A stretch of 10,088 bases of DNA from an uncultured Rikenellaceae bacterium (GCA_947176715.1 CAMWRR010000048.1:1-10088); one strand, 5' to 3'; shown: positions 1-7,505, numbered from the stretch's first letter. Program-made: numbers and translations. Notes: generated by a model not told the origin, from the sequence alone.

Positions 1-27
1 GCAGCGTCATATGTGTATAAGAGACTG
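1..27 (+). other. Residual Nextera (Tn5 transposase) adapter, not genomic
   Basis: These bases match the 3' part of the Illumina Nextera read-1 adapter, including the 19-bp Tn5 mosaic end (ATGTGTATAAGAGAC core, positions 11-25). By eye 25 of 27 positions agree; the differences are T for G at 10 and T for A at 26. The match begins inside the adapter's GCAGCGTC linker at base 1 and stops where the mosaic end should stop, so a chance or biological match is very unlikely. The stretch should be masked, and genomic sequence starts at about base 28. The adapter identity is from memory of the published oligo; the match is seen directly. Confidence 0.93.
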
Positions 28-60
28 ATCGTTATATAACTGTGCATCTTGCGCCGGAAC

Positions 61-72
61 CGGATCTATCCG
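61..72. repeat. Short inverted repeat CGGAT-CT-ATCCG
   Basis: Two perfect 5-bp arms are separated by 2 bp, immediately upstream of the TTG element of the nuclease promoter. It could be an operator half-site pair or part of the 3' hairpin of a gene cut off by the contig end. Arms of this length also arise often by chance, so no function is claimed. Confidence 0.4.
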
Positions 73-73
73 C

Positions 74-105
74 TTGCAAAGATAAGATTTGAATTCGTAT
101 CTTTG
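74..105 (+). promoter_or_regulatory. Bacteroidetes-type promoter for the nuclease gene
   Basis: TATCTTTG at 98-105 fits the Bacteroidetes -7 consensus TAnnTTTG exactly. TTG at 74-76 lies 21 bp upstream of it, fitting the -33 element. Transcription would start a few bases after the box, near 111-113, giving a leader of about 20 nt before the ATG at 132. That leader is AT-rich and has no Shine-Dalgarno motif, as is usual in this phylum. The primary sigma factor (SigA/RpoD type of Bacteroidetes) is the expected reader; this is inferred from the consensus only. Confidence 0.7.
77..105. repeat. 8-bp inverted repeat CAAAGATA / TATCTTTG over the -7 box
   Basis: CAAAGATA at 77-84 is the exact reverse complement of TATCTTTG at 98-105, with 13 bp between. 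The right arm is the -7 box of the nuclease promoter; the left arm puts an identical box on the opposite strand, pointing toward the contig end. It may be a repressor site covering the promoter or two back-to-back promoters. Confidence 0.6.
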
Positions 106-114
106 AAACGTTTT

Positions 115-126
115 AAGATATATCTT
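115..126. repeat. 12-bp perfect palindrome AAGATATATCTT in the nuclease leader
   Basis: This uninterrupted palindrome lies between the predicted transcription start and the ATG at 132. It could be a dimeric repressor site, but the region is AT-rich and an accidental palindrome is possible. Confidence 0.4.
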
Positions 127-131
127 TTCAA

Positions 132-1037
132 ATGGCACGCAGAGCTAACGGACAAAGAGGAGGCGGGTTCGGGGGATTTCTGCTACTGATGGCGTTGGCG
201 GCGGCGATAGTGTTCGTCGTCTCCGCGGTGGACTATACGCCGCCGTCGGGCCACGCACCGTCCGTATCGGCGATGACCTACCGCAGACCGGAGGCCGGAC
301 GCATAGCTACGCCTAATGCCGACACGCAACGGCAACCCGGCTGGCAGATAGCCCTCTACGCCGTACCGCCCGGCAGCGACACGCTATACACACTCGTAAA
401 CGAGGAGGGGCGCTACGTGGTTAACTACGACCCCGACACACGCAACGCACGCTGGGCAGCCTACATACTCACCCGTGCCGAGGCGGGGGTGAAAAACGTC
501 GACCGTTCAAGCGGCTTTGCAAGAGACATGCGACTCGTGCACAAAGGGTGGGCATCGGCCGTAACGGGCGACTACACGCGCTCCGGCTACGACCGCGGAC
601 ACCTCGTACCCTCGGCCGACCGCGACGACAACGAGTCCGAGAACAGAGCCACGTTCATAATGACCAACATATCGCCCCAGCGTCCGGGCCTCAACCGATA
701 CGTGTGGAAAAACTTGGAGAGCACCGTTCGCAAATGGGCCATAGAGCACGACTCGCTCTACATAGTGACGGCAGGCGTTCTCATACCCGCCGACGGACGC
801 CCGCTCAAGACCATAGGCTCCGGAGTGGCCGTACCCGAGCTGTTCTACAAGGCTGTAGCCGTGCGCGACGGCGACAGGTTTCAGGCAATAGGATTCGTAA
901 TACCCAACATAGACGACTGCAACCGCGACTACCGCGTATATGCAGTGTCGCCCGACTCGATACGGCGTCTGACCGGCATCGACATATTCGGCACCCTGCC
1001 GTCGGAGGCGGTGTACGATACCGATTTCTGGTTCTGA
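132..1037 (+). CDS. Membrane-anchored DNA/RNA non-specific endonuclease (EndoG/Serratia nuclease family)
   Basis: A 301-residue beta-beta-alpha metal nuclease that should cleave single- and double-stranded DNA and RNA with Mg2+. The family signature is clear: DRGH at 154-157 with the general-base His157, then MTN at 177-179, SPQ at 181-183, the Mg2+-binding Asn188 and the W192...LE(195-196) helix. The His-Asn-Glu spacing (157, 188, 196) closely follows Serratia nuclease (89, 119, 127), so the enzyme looks active. A short basic, Gly-rich N-terminus (1-15) is followed by one hydrophobic segment (about 16-34) without a lipobox, predicting an inner-membrane anchor or uncleaved signal with the catalytic domain in the periplasm. 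A spacer of about 30-65 residues precedes the domain. The first ATG is chosen because it keeps the membrane segment and sits about 20 nt after the predicted transcription start. It is monocistronic here and convergent with the efflux operon. Nutrient scavenging and defence against incoming DNA are both possible; the sequence does not decide. Confidence 0.9.
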   Translation: MARRANGQRGGGFGGFLLLMALAAAIVFVVSAVDYTPPSGHAPSVSAMTYRRPEAGRIATPNADTQRQPGWQIALYAVPPGSDTLYTLVNEEGRYVVNYDPDTRNARWAAYILTRAEAGVKNVDRSSGFARDMRLVHKGWASAVTGDYTRSGYDRGHLVPSADRDDNESENRATFIMTNISPQRPGLNRYVWKNLESTVRKWAIEHDSLYIVTAGVLIPADGRPLKTIGSGVAVPELFYKAVAVRDGDRFQAIGFVIPNIDDCNRDYRVYAVSPDSIRRLTGIDIFGTLPSEAVYDTDFWF

Positions 1038-1265
1038 GGCGGCCCCCCTTGCCGAGCTGTGATCCGGTATTGACATCGGGTAAGGATACCCCGCAAAGTT
1101 CGGTGCGATGTTTTCCGTCTGACATACCGGCGCAATTACAGCCCCGTAGCAACGCGGTGAGCGGCGGAACAGCACATGCCGTAACCCTCACTGTCGGGAG
1201 AGGTCACAGACAGGCTCGCCCGGATAACCGCAGCCCTCCTCTTCCGCCCGTTGCGGGCCCCTCTG
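1038..1265. other. Convergent intergenic gap without a gene
   Basis: This 228-bp gap separates the ends of the nuclease gene (+) and the efflux operon (-). I find no credible coding frame, RNA gene or T-tailed hairpin of classical form. A small GC stem (GCCCG-TTG-CGGGC, 1246-1258) lies just beyond the operon's stop codon but has no T-run on either side. The left half holds the nested inverted repeat described separately. Confidence 0.6.
1064..1130 (+). other. Nested inverted-repeat structure downstream of the nuclease; possible terminator or structured RNA
   Basis: CCGGTAT (1064-1070) pairs with ATACCGG (1124-1130). Inside it ACATCG (1073-1078) pairs with CGATGT (1106-1111), which runs into TTT (1112-1114). 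Within that stem two small hairpins are possible: GGTA-AGGA-TACC (1079-1090) and CCG-CAAAGTT-CGG (1091-1103). The inner stem plus the short T-run could end nuclease transcription. A single 7-bp pairing is expected about once by chance in a gap this size, so only the nesting is suggestive. No known RNA family is recognised. Confidence 0.25.
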
Positions 1266-4200
1266 TCAGCCGGCCTTGACGCGCGCGGACTTTGTCTTGA
1301 ACGGCATGAATATGGGAAGTATCGCAACCAAGGCGATGATAGAGAAGAGTATGCCGCCTATGGAGGCAACGGCGAAAGAGAACCAGAACACCTCTCCCGG
1401 GCCGTCGGAGAGGAACGGCAGAAGCCCCAGCACCGTGGATATTATCGTGAGCATTATGGGGATTATCTTGTGGTTGAAGGCCTTTATATAGAGGCGCACA
1501 CCTTTTTGACGGCCCCTTTCGGCCCATTCGTTCTGTTCGTTTATGAGGTATATGCCGGCATTGACCACCACGCCGCAGAGCAATACGAAAGCGGCCAGAC
1601 CGCCTTGGTCGAACCGGAACCCTGTCGTTCCGAAGGCAAGGAACACGCCTATGAACGATACCGGTATCATAGTGATTATTACGAGCGGCTTGCGAAGCGA
1701 CTCGAAAATGATTGCGCACATCACGTATATTATGGCCACCACAAGCAATATTATCAATACCTGCCACGTGCCGCTCTCCCTCTGCCATCCCCATACCGGA
1801 TCGCTGGCGACGAAACCTATCGGCAAGACCTCGTCGTTCATATGGTCTATTGCCTCGTTTATCGTCTTTCTGGCCATTTCGTGGGGACCCATGAAGTCGA
1901 AACCGACCGACATTATATAGGACTGGTTCTCCCTTACGACAGGTATTCCGGTGGACTGCTTGGTTATGCGCCCCACCGATGCCAGACGGGTAGGCGTATC
2001 GCCCGTCTCCACCTGTTCGTTGGTTATGTGCCATATATCGAACCGCTCTATATCGGACGACCTCAGACGGACATTCTCCATGTGGCCGTCCATGTATACC
2101 GGAGAGAGCAATCTGTCGTAGAGCTGATTGTTCAGAACATCGAAATAGCCCGATAGATTAAGCCCCGTGGCGGCTATACGCTCCCTGTCGAACTCCATTA
2201 CGAACTCCTTTCGGCCGGCCCATCCGCTACTGCTCTGTAACTGAAGCCCGTTTACGCGTCTGTTGGTGCTCATATATTCGATCAGATATTCGGCATATTC
2301 CACCAGCTTGTCATATTCGTAGCCCGAGAGGTTTATTCTGTTCATTCGGTAGCTGTTGACGACTCTGTTATTGAAATACGAATCGTCCAGCCCGGAGACC
2401 ATCCATGTGGCGCCACCGAAGTCGGCGGCGGTGGATATGACCTCCTGTTTGAGTCTGTAAGGCATGGGGGTGTTCTCGTACTCACGCTTGAACGACACCT
2501 CTATGGAGGCGTTGTCGTAGCTGGAAACACGTGTACGGAAAACGTCCACCTCTTCGCGAGTGGCCAAAAAACGCTCCATCTGCTTGACGAGGTCGTTCAG
2601 CTGGTGTACGGTGCACCCCTCCGCCATGCCCGCCCTTATGGAGAGTGTCTTGGGCTCCGGCTCGCGATAGTAGTTGTAGCCGTTTGTAGAGGAGTGGAAC
2701 AACCGGAGCGTTCCGCCCAATATCTTGTCTATCGTCTCGCGATAGTCCGCAACCGAATTGCTCCCGATAGTCTTGTTGTAGAGTCCGCCCCATCCCGTCT
2801 CCACACGCTTGCGGTTATTGTCCTCTATCGAGCGCGGCAACATAAAGGTGGGTATTCCGAACCCGAGCACCACGGCCGTGAGCACGAGCCAGCGGAAACG
2901 ACGCCCCCAACAGATGAAACGCGAGTATCTTTCGTTCATCCTTACCGTGCGCCGCAATCTCTTCATCGACCTACCGGTGGTTTTCCCCTTCAACGGCAAC
3001 TTGTCGAGAAGCGCGGGGATAAAAAGATAGGCCACCAGCAACGACATGGTGAGATTTATTATCATCACCGAGGCGAAATCCTCCATGTTCATCCTCTGCT
3101 CGTCCGGAATGAGCCATATCACGCTCAAAGCGCCTACCGTGGTGAGCAACGCCCCGAGTATCGACGAGAAGACATTTCTGTTGCGGTAGTAGGTGTAGTG
3201 GTCGACCATTATTATCGACGTATCTATCATCATGCCCAAAGAGACAGATATGCCGGCCAGTGTGTAGATATGGATATCTATATCGAGCAGGTTGTAGATG
3301 ACCACCGACGACAACAGATTGACCACCAGTGTGATGAATATGATGAGCAGATAGTGCACGTTGCGGCTGACCACCCATACGAAGACGAGCAATATGGCCA
3401 CGCACAACAGGGTGCGCAACATTATCTTGTCTATCTCCTCGGAGACATATTCCGAAGAGTCCATCGTAAGCTGTGCCGTTATCTCTGGGGGGAAGCCGCG
3501 CGACAGCTCGGTCATCAACTCACGTACCTCGGCGGCGGTCCTGAGCAGGTTCGACCCGTCGGACATGGATATGTTGAGCGTGACGGTGTTGAGACCGTTG
3601 ATGCGGAAATATCCGTTAGGCTTGGCCTCGCTGTATCGCACCTTGACGAAATCGCCTATATGCAATACCCGCCCCTCCTTGTTGGTGACGGGTATCTTCT
3701 CGAAATCGGGGGTTGCGGCGTTCTGCAGCTTGAGCACTATCGAATGCGAGCCTTTCTCGTCCTCGACCGTTGCCGTGCCGATGATGTCGTTGCTGAAATA
3801 GGAGTTGAACGCGCCCGCCACCATGTCCGCATCTATCCCGGCACTGCGCAGGGCGTCGGGATCGAACGATATGACCCACTCGAACGGGGTCATGCCGTCG
3901 AGACTTACGCCGCTGACACCCTCTATGCGCGAGAGCGGAACTATGATGTTGTTACGGCAATACTCCTCTATCATTTTGGAGGGTATGTCGGCTTTCAGCG
4001 TATAGGACATACTCTTACGGGACGCCCCTCCCGACGTGGATAGCGATATGGCGGGGTAGCTAACCTCCCCGGGAAGTTTGGGGTATAGGTTTCTTATCTG
4101 CGAGGCCACCTCGAACCTTGCGGCCGCCATATCGGTATGTTTGTCGAATTCGAGTGTCACGCTACCGACACCTTTGTCGGAGTAGGAGCTTATCTTGGTT

Positions 4201-4418
4201 ACCCCCTTGATGGTGGCCAAAGCGCCCTCTATCTTGGACGACACCTCTTTCTCTATGATACGGGCGGAGGCGTCGGGCCACGTGAAGTCGACGGAGACGG
4301 ACCGTCCCCCCTTGTTCGGCGTATATTGCACACTGAGCATAGGGAGCGTGAATATCCCTATCATGGCCGCAACGACCATGATGAGCAACACGGAAAAGGA
4401 TGGGATTCTCAGCCTCAT
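1266..4418 (-). CDS. RND efflux permease subunit B (AcrB/MdtC-like, HAE superfamily)
   Basis: A 1050-residue inner-membrane proton/substrate antiporter of the resistance-nodulation-division type, close in length to AcrB (1049). The layout is classical: TM1 at about 8-28, a large periplasmic loop (29-334), TM2-TM7 between about 335 and 526, a second loop (527-884), and TM8-TM12 to about 1039. A basic cytoplasmic stretch joins TM6 and TM7 (about 473-508). In TM4 the relay reads Asp399-Thr400, where AcrB has Asp407-Asp408. Asn953 in TM10 replaces Lys940, Lys984 replaces Arg971, and Thr991 matches Thr978. The heavy-metal (CusA/CzcA) TM4 motif is absent, favouring organic substrates. It is the last gene of the operon; its ATG overlaps the stop codon of permease A (ATGA), implying translational coupling. 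It differs strongly from permease A, so this is an old paralogue pair, not a recent duplicate. Substrate unknown. Confidence 0.93.
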   Translation of the reverse strand: MRLRIPSFSVLLIMVVAAMIGIFTLPMLSVQYTPNKGGRSVSVDFTWPDASARIIEKEVSSKIEGALATIKGVTKISSYSDKGVGSVTLEFDKHTDMAAARFEVASQIRNLYPKLPGEVSYPAISLSTSGGASRKSMSYTLKADIPSKMIEEYCRNNIIVPLSRIEGVSGVSLDGMTPFEWVISFDPDALRSAGIDADMVAGAFNSYFSNDIIGTATVEDEKGSHSIVLKLQNAATPDFEKIPVTNKEGRVLHIGDFVKVRYSEAKPNGYFRINGLNTVTLNISMSDGSNLLRTAAEVRELMTELSRGFPPEITAQLTMDSSEYVSEEIDKIMLRTLLCVAILLVFVWVVSRNVHYLLIIFITLVVNLLSSVVIYNLLDIDIHIYTLAGISVSLGMMIDTSIIMVDHYTYYRNRNVFSSILGALLTTVGALSVIWLIPDEQRMNMEDFASVMIINLTMSLLVAYLFIPALLDKLPLKGKTTGRSMKRLRRTVRMNERYSRFICWGRRFRWLVLTAVVLGFGIPTFMLPRSIEDNNRKRVETGWGGLYNKTIGSNSVADYRETIDKILGGTLRLFHSSTNGYNYYREPEPKTLSIRAGMAEGCTVHQLNDLVKQMERFLATREEVDVFRTRVSSYDNASIEVSFKREYENTPMPYRLKQEVISTAADFGGATWMVSGLDDSYFNNRVVNSYRMNRINLSGYEYDKLVEYAEYLIEYMSTNRRVNGLQLQSSSGWAGRKEFVMEFDRERIAATGLNLSGYFDVLNNQLYDRLLSPVYMDGHMENVRLRSSDIERFDIWHITNEQVETGDTPTRLASVGRITKQSTGIPVVRENQSYIMSVGFDFMGPHEMARKTINEAIDHMNDEVLPIGFVASDPVWGWQRESGTWQVLIILLVVAIIYVMCAIIFESLRKPLVIITMIPVSFIGVFLAFGTTGFRFDQGGLAAFVLLCGVVVNAGIYLINEQNEWAERGRQKGVRLYIKAFNHKIIPIMLTIISTVLGLLPFLSDGPGEVFWFSFAVASIGGILFSIIALVAILPIFMPFKTKSARVKAG
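4415..4418 (-). other. ATGA stop/start overlap coupling the two permeases
   Basis: On the minus strand, ATGA contains both the start of permease B (ATG, 4418-4416) and the stop of permease A (TGA, 4417-4415). No Shine-Dalgarno sequence precedes the start, so ribosomes ending permease A probably re-initiate here, tying the amounts of the two proteins together. Confidence 0.85.
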
Positions 4419-7400
4419 CGTCTACGCGGCTTATATATTTCGTAATACACTACCGGCACGAAATAGACGCTTACGGCAGTGCCTATTATCATGCCGCCTA
4501 TTATCACCAGCGACATGGGGTATTGCAGGTCGGCGCCCATGTTGCCTCTGCTCAGTGACGGCGCTACGGCGAGTATGGTGGTGAGAGAGGTCATGATTAT
4601 GGCCTTCAGACGTCTCTGTCCCGCCTCTATTATCGCCTCTTTCAGCCCCATGCCCCTCTTGCGCAGAACGTTGATAGTATCCACTTTGAGGATGGAGTCG
4701 TTGATGACGATACCGCAGACCACCACCAGACCTATCATCGACATAAGGTTGAGCGTCTGCCCGAAGAGGGCCAATATCACAAGCGAGCCGAAAATGTCGA
4801 TGACTATCTCCGACATTATTATAAGAGGCTGTACGAGCGACTCGAACTGAGCCGATATGATGAAGTAGAGCAACAGCAACGACACTATCAGTATCATTAT
4901 CATCTGCTTTATAATCTCTCTGTTGGTGAAGTATGAGCCGCTGAAAGACACCTCCAGATCCGGCGCCTCGTCTATTATGCCGCGGATGGTGCTCATGGCC
5001 TCCGGCACCCTGTCGGAGCTTATGTTCAGCTCCAAAGGATAGAAATTGCCTTCGGCTCCGGAGACAATGGTTTTCAGGTCGGCGTCCATCGTCTGCATCA
5101 TGAAGGTGCCTACGGGTATCTCGACCGGTTTGTCGTCGTCTTTGTTGCCGGAACGGATGAATGTGCCGCTCATGATACGCTCTATGTCTTTGGTGTCGGT
5201 GCCCAAAACGACGGGTAGCGTCTCCGTACCGCTCGCCACGGTGTATATCCTGTTTTCGTTAAGTGCGTTGCGGAGCACGGAGACGAGGTCGGAATATGAT
5301 ACTCCGTAGAGGGCCATCACCTCGGGACGCGCCACGTAGAGTATGTTCTCCTGTACCTGCACGGGGGAGGGGTTGCTGCCCGGGAGCTTCACCCCTATCT
5401 CGCGGGCTATCTGCCGAAGTCTTCTCGGGTCGGCCATCTTGCCCGTGGTGGAGCGTAGCCGTGCCGTGAGCGTAGCCTCGTGTTCGGCGAATATCATGTC
5501 GAAGATGTTGCCCGAGGCCGAGAAGGAGAACGACGCCTCCGGATAGTTGCTCCTGATATAGTTCTCCACGGAGCGTTGCACCCTCTCCACATCCGAAGCG
5601 TTATGGCATTTGAGATATACCGTGGCCTCCGATACGGAGCTTTGGTCGGAGTGCGACAACACGAACTGTTGCACCCCCGCCATCACGGTAGTCTGCTCTA
5701 TCATATCCTCCACACCTACGGTTATGCGTTCCGAACGTCGTCCGTTCTCCTCGGCCGATATGCGTTGGTTCCAGTCTATCTTGACGAGCATGTCGTTATA
5801 GGTCATCTCGGGCAGCTTCTCCTTGTCTACCGCCTTGAACATGACCACTATGCCTACGACAGACACCGCAAGGAGGCTCCACACTACGCCGCGATGGCTA
5901 AGAAGCCACTCCAGACCGCGGTCGTAAACCGATATGACGCGTCCGAAATCGAGCCTCTCCAGACCGCGGCTCGGGATGAACCGCTCCTGTTTGCGATAGA
6001 GCCACCAGTAGTAGACGGGTATCACGGTGACGGTCACTATATATGCCGAGAACAGCGTTACGGTGACGGCCATGGCCTGGTCGTAGAACATGGCGCCCGC
6101 TATGCCGTTGATGAATATCAGCGGGATGAATACGGCGCATGTGGTCAATATGGAGCTCAACATGGGGGCCAACACCTCTTGCGTGCCGCCCACCACCGCA
6201 CGTCGCAGAGGCTCGCCCCTCTGCCACCGTGAGGTTATGTTGTCTATCACTATTATGGAGTTGTCGACCATCATGCCTATGCCCAGCACCAACCCGGAGA
6301 GAGAGATGATGTTTACGGTAAGCCCCATGCAGTAAAATACCAACACCGAAAGAATCAGTGCGGTGGGTATAGTGAAGCTGACCAACAGGGGCGATTTCCA
6401 GTCCTGCATGAACAGAAAGATTATGACGCAGGCCAAAATCGCACCTATTACGATGTTGTTCCTCAGGTTTGATATGGAGTAGTCCAAAAGCTCCGTCTGG
6501 TCGCGGGTAACGGTGAACCTCATCTCGGGATAATCGGTGGCGAAATATTCCATCAGTTCGTCGAGCCCCTCTTTCAGCTCGGCCATTCTGGCATCGGACT
6601 GCTTTATGACGGCGAGCGTCACCGCGCTGTGGCCGTCGGAGCTTATCATACCCTGCCTTTTACGCGGGTGCTCTATCACGCGCGCTATGTCTGAAAGCTG
6701 GAATATGCGCCCCTCTACATTGAGATAGAGCCGCTTTATATCCTCCAACGAGGAGGCCTCCGATTTGAACTTGACGTTGTACTGATACTCGCCGTCGCGT
6801 ATCGTGAGGTTACCCAGCTCTATGTCGGCACTACGGAGCATAAGCTCTATGTCGTCTGCCGTAAGCCCCGCCTGACGCAGAAGCGCCTCGTCCGGCATCA
6901 CCAGAATCTCCGACTCCACAGTGCCGCTTATGTCGACCATAGCCACCTCTTCGAGCTGTTCTATGCGTCTTACTATAACGTTACGCACGAAATTGCTAAG
7001 GTCTGAGAATCTCTCCGACACGGGAAAAAGCTCGTCGTTAGCTCTCATCGTGGGGTTATCGTCGCCTATGAGCGATATGTTGATATAGAACGACGGTATG
7101 TCCGTGGCGCTCGCCTTTACCGCCTTGGGACGTTCGGTATCTCTGGGCAACGAAGACATGGAGCGGTCTATCTTCTCGTTGACCTCTATGAAGATGTAGT
7201 CGATGTCCTGCCCCTGCTCGAAGGTCAGCTTTATGACGCCTATGCCTTCGCGGGTCTCGCTGCGGATGTCGACCAAGCCCGGTATCTGAATCAGTTCCTG
7301 TCTCAGAGGCCTTACCACCGTCTCGTCCAGCTCGCGGGCCGCGGTCCCCTCCGAGCTTACCTGCACCGTAACGAACGGCGCATCCACGTCAGGCACCAGC

Positions 7401-7498
7401 CCCACAGGAAGCAGACCGCTACTGACTATGCCCAGTATCGTTACGACAAGCAGCACCATCGTTACGGCGATAGGCCGTGAAATCAATCTGTCTAACAT
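4415..7498 (-). CDS. RND efflux permease subunit A (AcrB/MdtB-like, HAE superfamily)
   Basis: A 1027-residue inner-membrane proton-driven exporter and first of two RND genes in the operon. TM1 is at about 10-28, periplasmic porter loops at about 29-344 and 556-861, TM2-TM7 at about 345-555, and TM8-TM12 at about 862-1020. The TM4 motif GIGMMVDNSIIVIDN carries Asp412-Asn413 (AcrB Asp407-Asp408). TM10 has Asn933-Asp934 where AcrB has Lys940-Asn941; Arg963 and Thr970 match Arg971 and Thr978. One relay aspartate is therefore kept and the second is replaced by Asn, a pattern I recall as common among RND proteins outside enterobacteria. Its ATG lies 7 bp after the adaptor gene's TAG stop, without an obvious Shine-Dalgarno motif. 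It probably forms a trimer, or a mixed trimer with permease B as in MdtBC. The substrate cannot be read from the sequence. Confidence 0.94.
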   Translation of the reverse strand: MLDRLISRPIAVTMVLLVVTILGIVSSGLLPVGLVPDVDAPFVTVQVSSEGTAARELDETVVRPLRQELIQIPGLVDIRSETREGIGVIKLTFEQGQDIDYIFIEVNEKIDRSMSSLPRDTERPKAVKASATDIPSFYINISLIGDDNPTMRANDELFPVSERFSDLSNFVRNVIVRRIEQLEEVAMVDISGTVESEILVMPDEALLRQAGLTADDIELMLRSADIELGNLTIRDGEYQYNVKFKSEASSLEDIKRLYLNVEGRIFQLSDIARVIEHPRKRQGMISSDGHSAVTLAVIKQSDARMAELKEGLDELMEYFATDYPEMRFTVTRDQTELLDYSISNLRNNIVIGAILACVIIFLFMQDWKSPLLVSFTIPTALILSVLVFYCMGLTVNIISLSGLVLGIGMMVDNSIIVIDNITSRWQRGEPLRRAVVGGTQEVLAPMLSSILTTCAVFIPLIFINGIAGAMFYDQAMAVTVTLFSAYIVTVTVIPVYYWWLYRKQERFIPSRGLERLDFGRVISVYDRGLEWLLSHRGVVWSLLAVSVVGIVVMFKAVDKEKLPEMTYNDMLVKIDWNQRISAEENGRRSERITVGVEDMIEQTTVMAGVQQFVLSHSDQSSVSEATVYLKCHNASDVERVQRSVENYIRSNYPEASFSFSASGNIFDMIFAEHEATLTARLRSTTGKMADPRRLRQIAREIGVKLPGSNPSPVQVQENILYVARPEVMALYGVSYSDLVSVLRNALNENRIYTVASGTETLPVVLGTDTKDIERIMSGTFIRSGNKDDDKPVEIPVGTFMMQTMDADLKTIVSGAEGNFYPLELNISSDRVPEAMSTIRGIIDEAPDLEVSFSGSYFTNREIIKQMIMILIVSLLLLYFIISAQFESLVQPLIIMSEIVIDIFGSLVILALFGQTLNLMSMIGLVVVCGIVINDSILKVDTINVLRKRGMGLKEAIIEAGQRRLKAIIMTSLTTILAVAPSLSRGNMGADLQYPMSLVIIGGMIIGTAVSVYFVPVVYYEIYKPRRR

Positions 7499-7505
7499 AG
7501 CGAGC

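Noticed and set aside
1..27. A natural Tn5/IS50 transposon end
   Set aside because: The match includes the synthetic Nextera linker before the mosaic end and sits exactly at the contig edge, so it is library adapter.
507..1175. 222-codon minus-strand frame opposite the nuclease, considered as an antitoxin or immunity protein
   Set aside because: It lies antisense to the catalytic domain, looks like a codon-bias shadow, and no known nuclease inhibitor resembles it. The nuclease is expected outside the cytoplasm.
1246..1258. GCCCG-TTG-CGGGC hairpin as terminator of the efflux operon
   Set aside because: The stem is only 5 bp and no T-run follows it on either strand.
1251..2156. 301-codon plus-strand frame at the 3' end of the efflux operon
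   Set aside because: It is antisense to permease B with the same Tyr/His/Arg-rich composition, and has no promoter or recognisable motif.
2604..4043. Long open frame of 479 codons on the plus strand opposite permease B
   Set aside because: It is antisense to a full-length RND gene. Its composition is Tyr-, His-, Arg- and Glu-rich with no domain or membrane pattern, as expected from the complement of a gene with strong codon bias.
4415..7498. Heavy-metal (CusA/CzcA-type) identity for the RND pump
   Set aside because: TM4 carries VDNSI in A and IDTSI in B instead of the metal-family pattern, and no metal-binding accessory protein or Met/His-rich segments are present.
1266..7498. Recent tandem duplication of one RND gene
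   Set aside because: The two proteins share only the fold and a few motifs; length, relay residues and loop sequences differ throughout.
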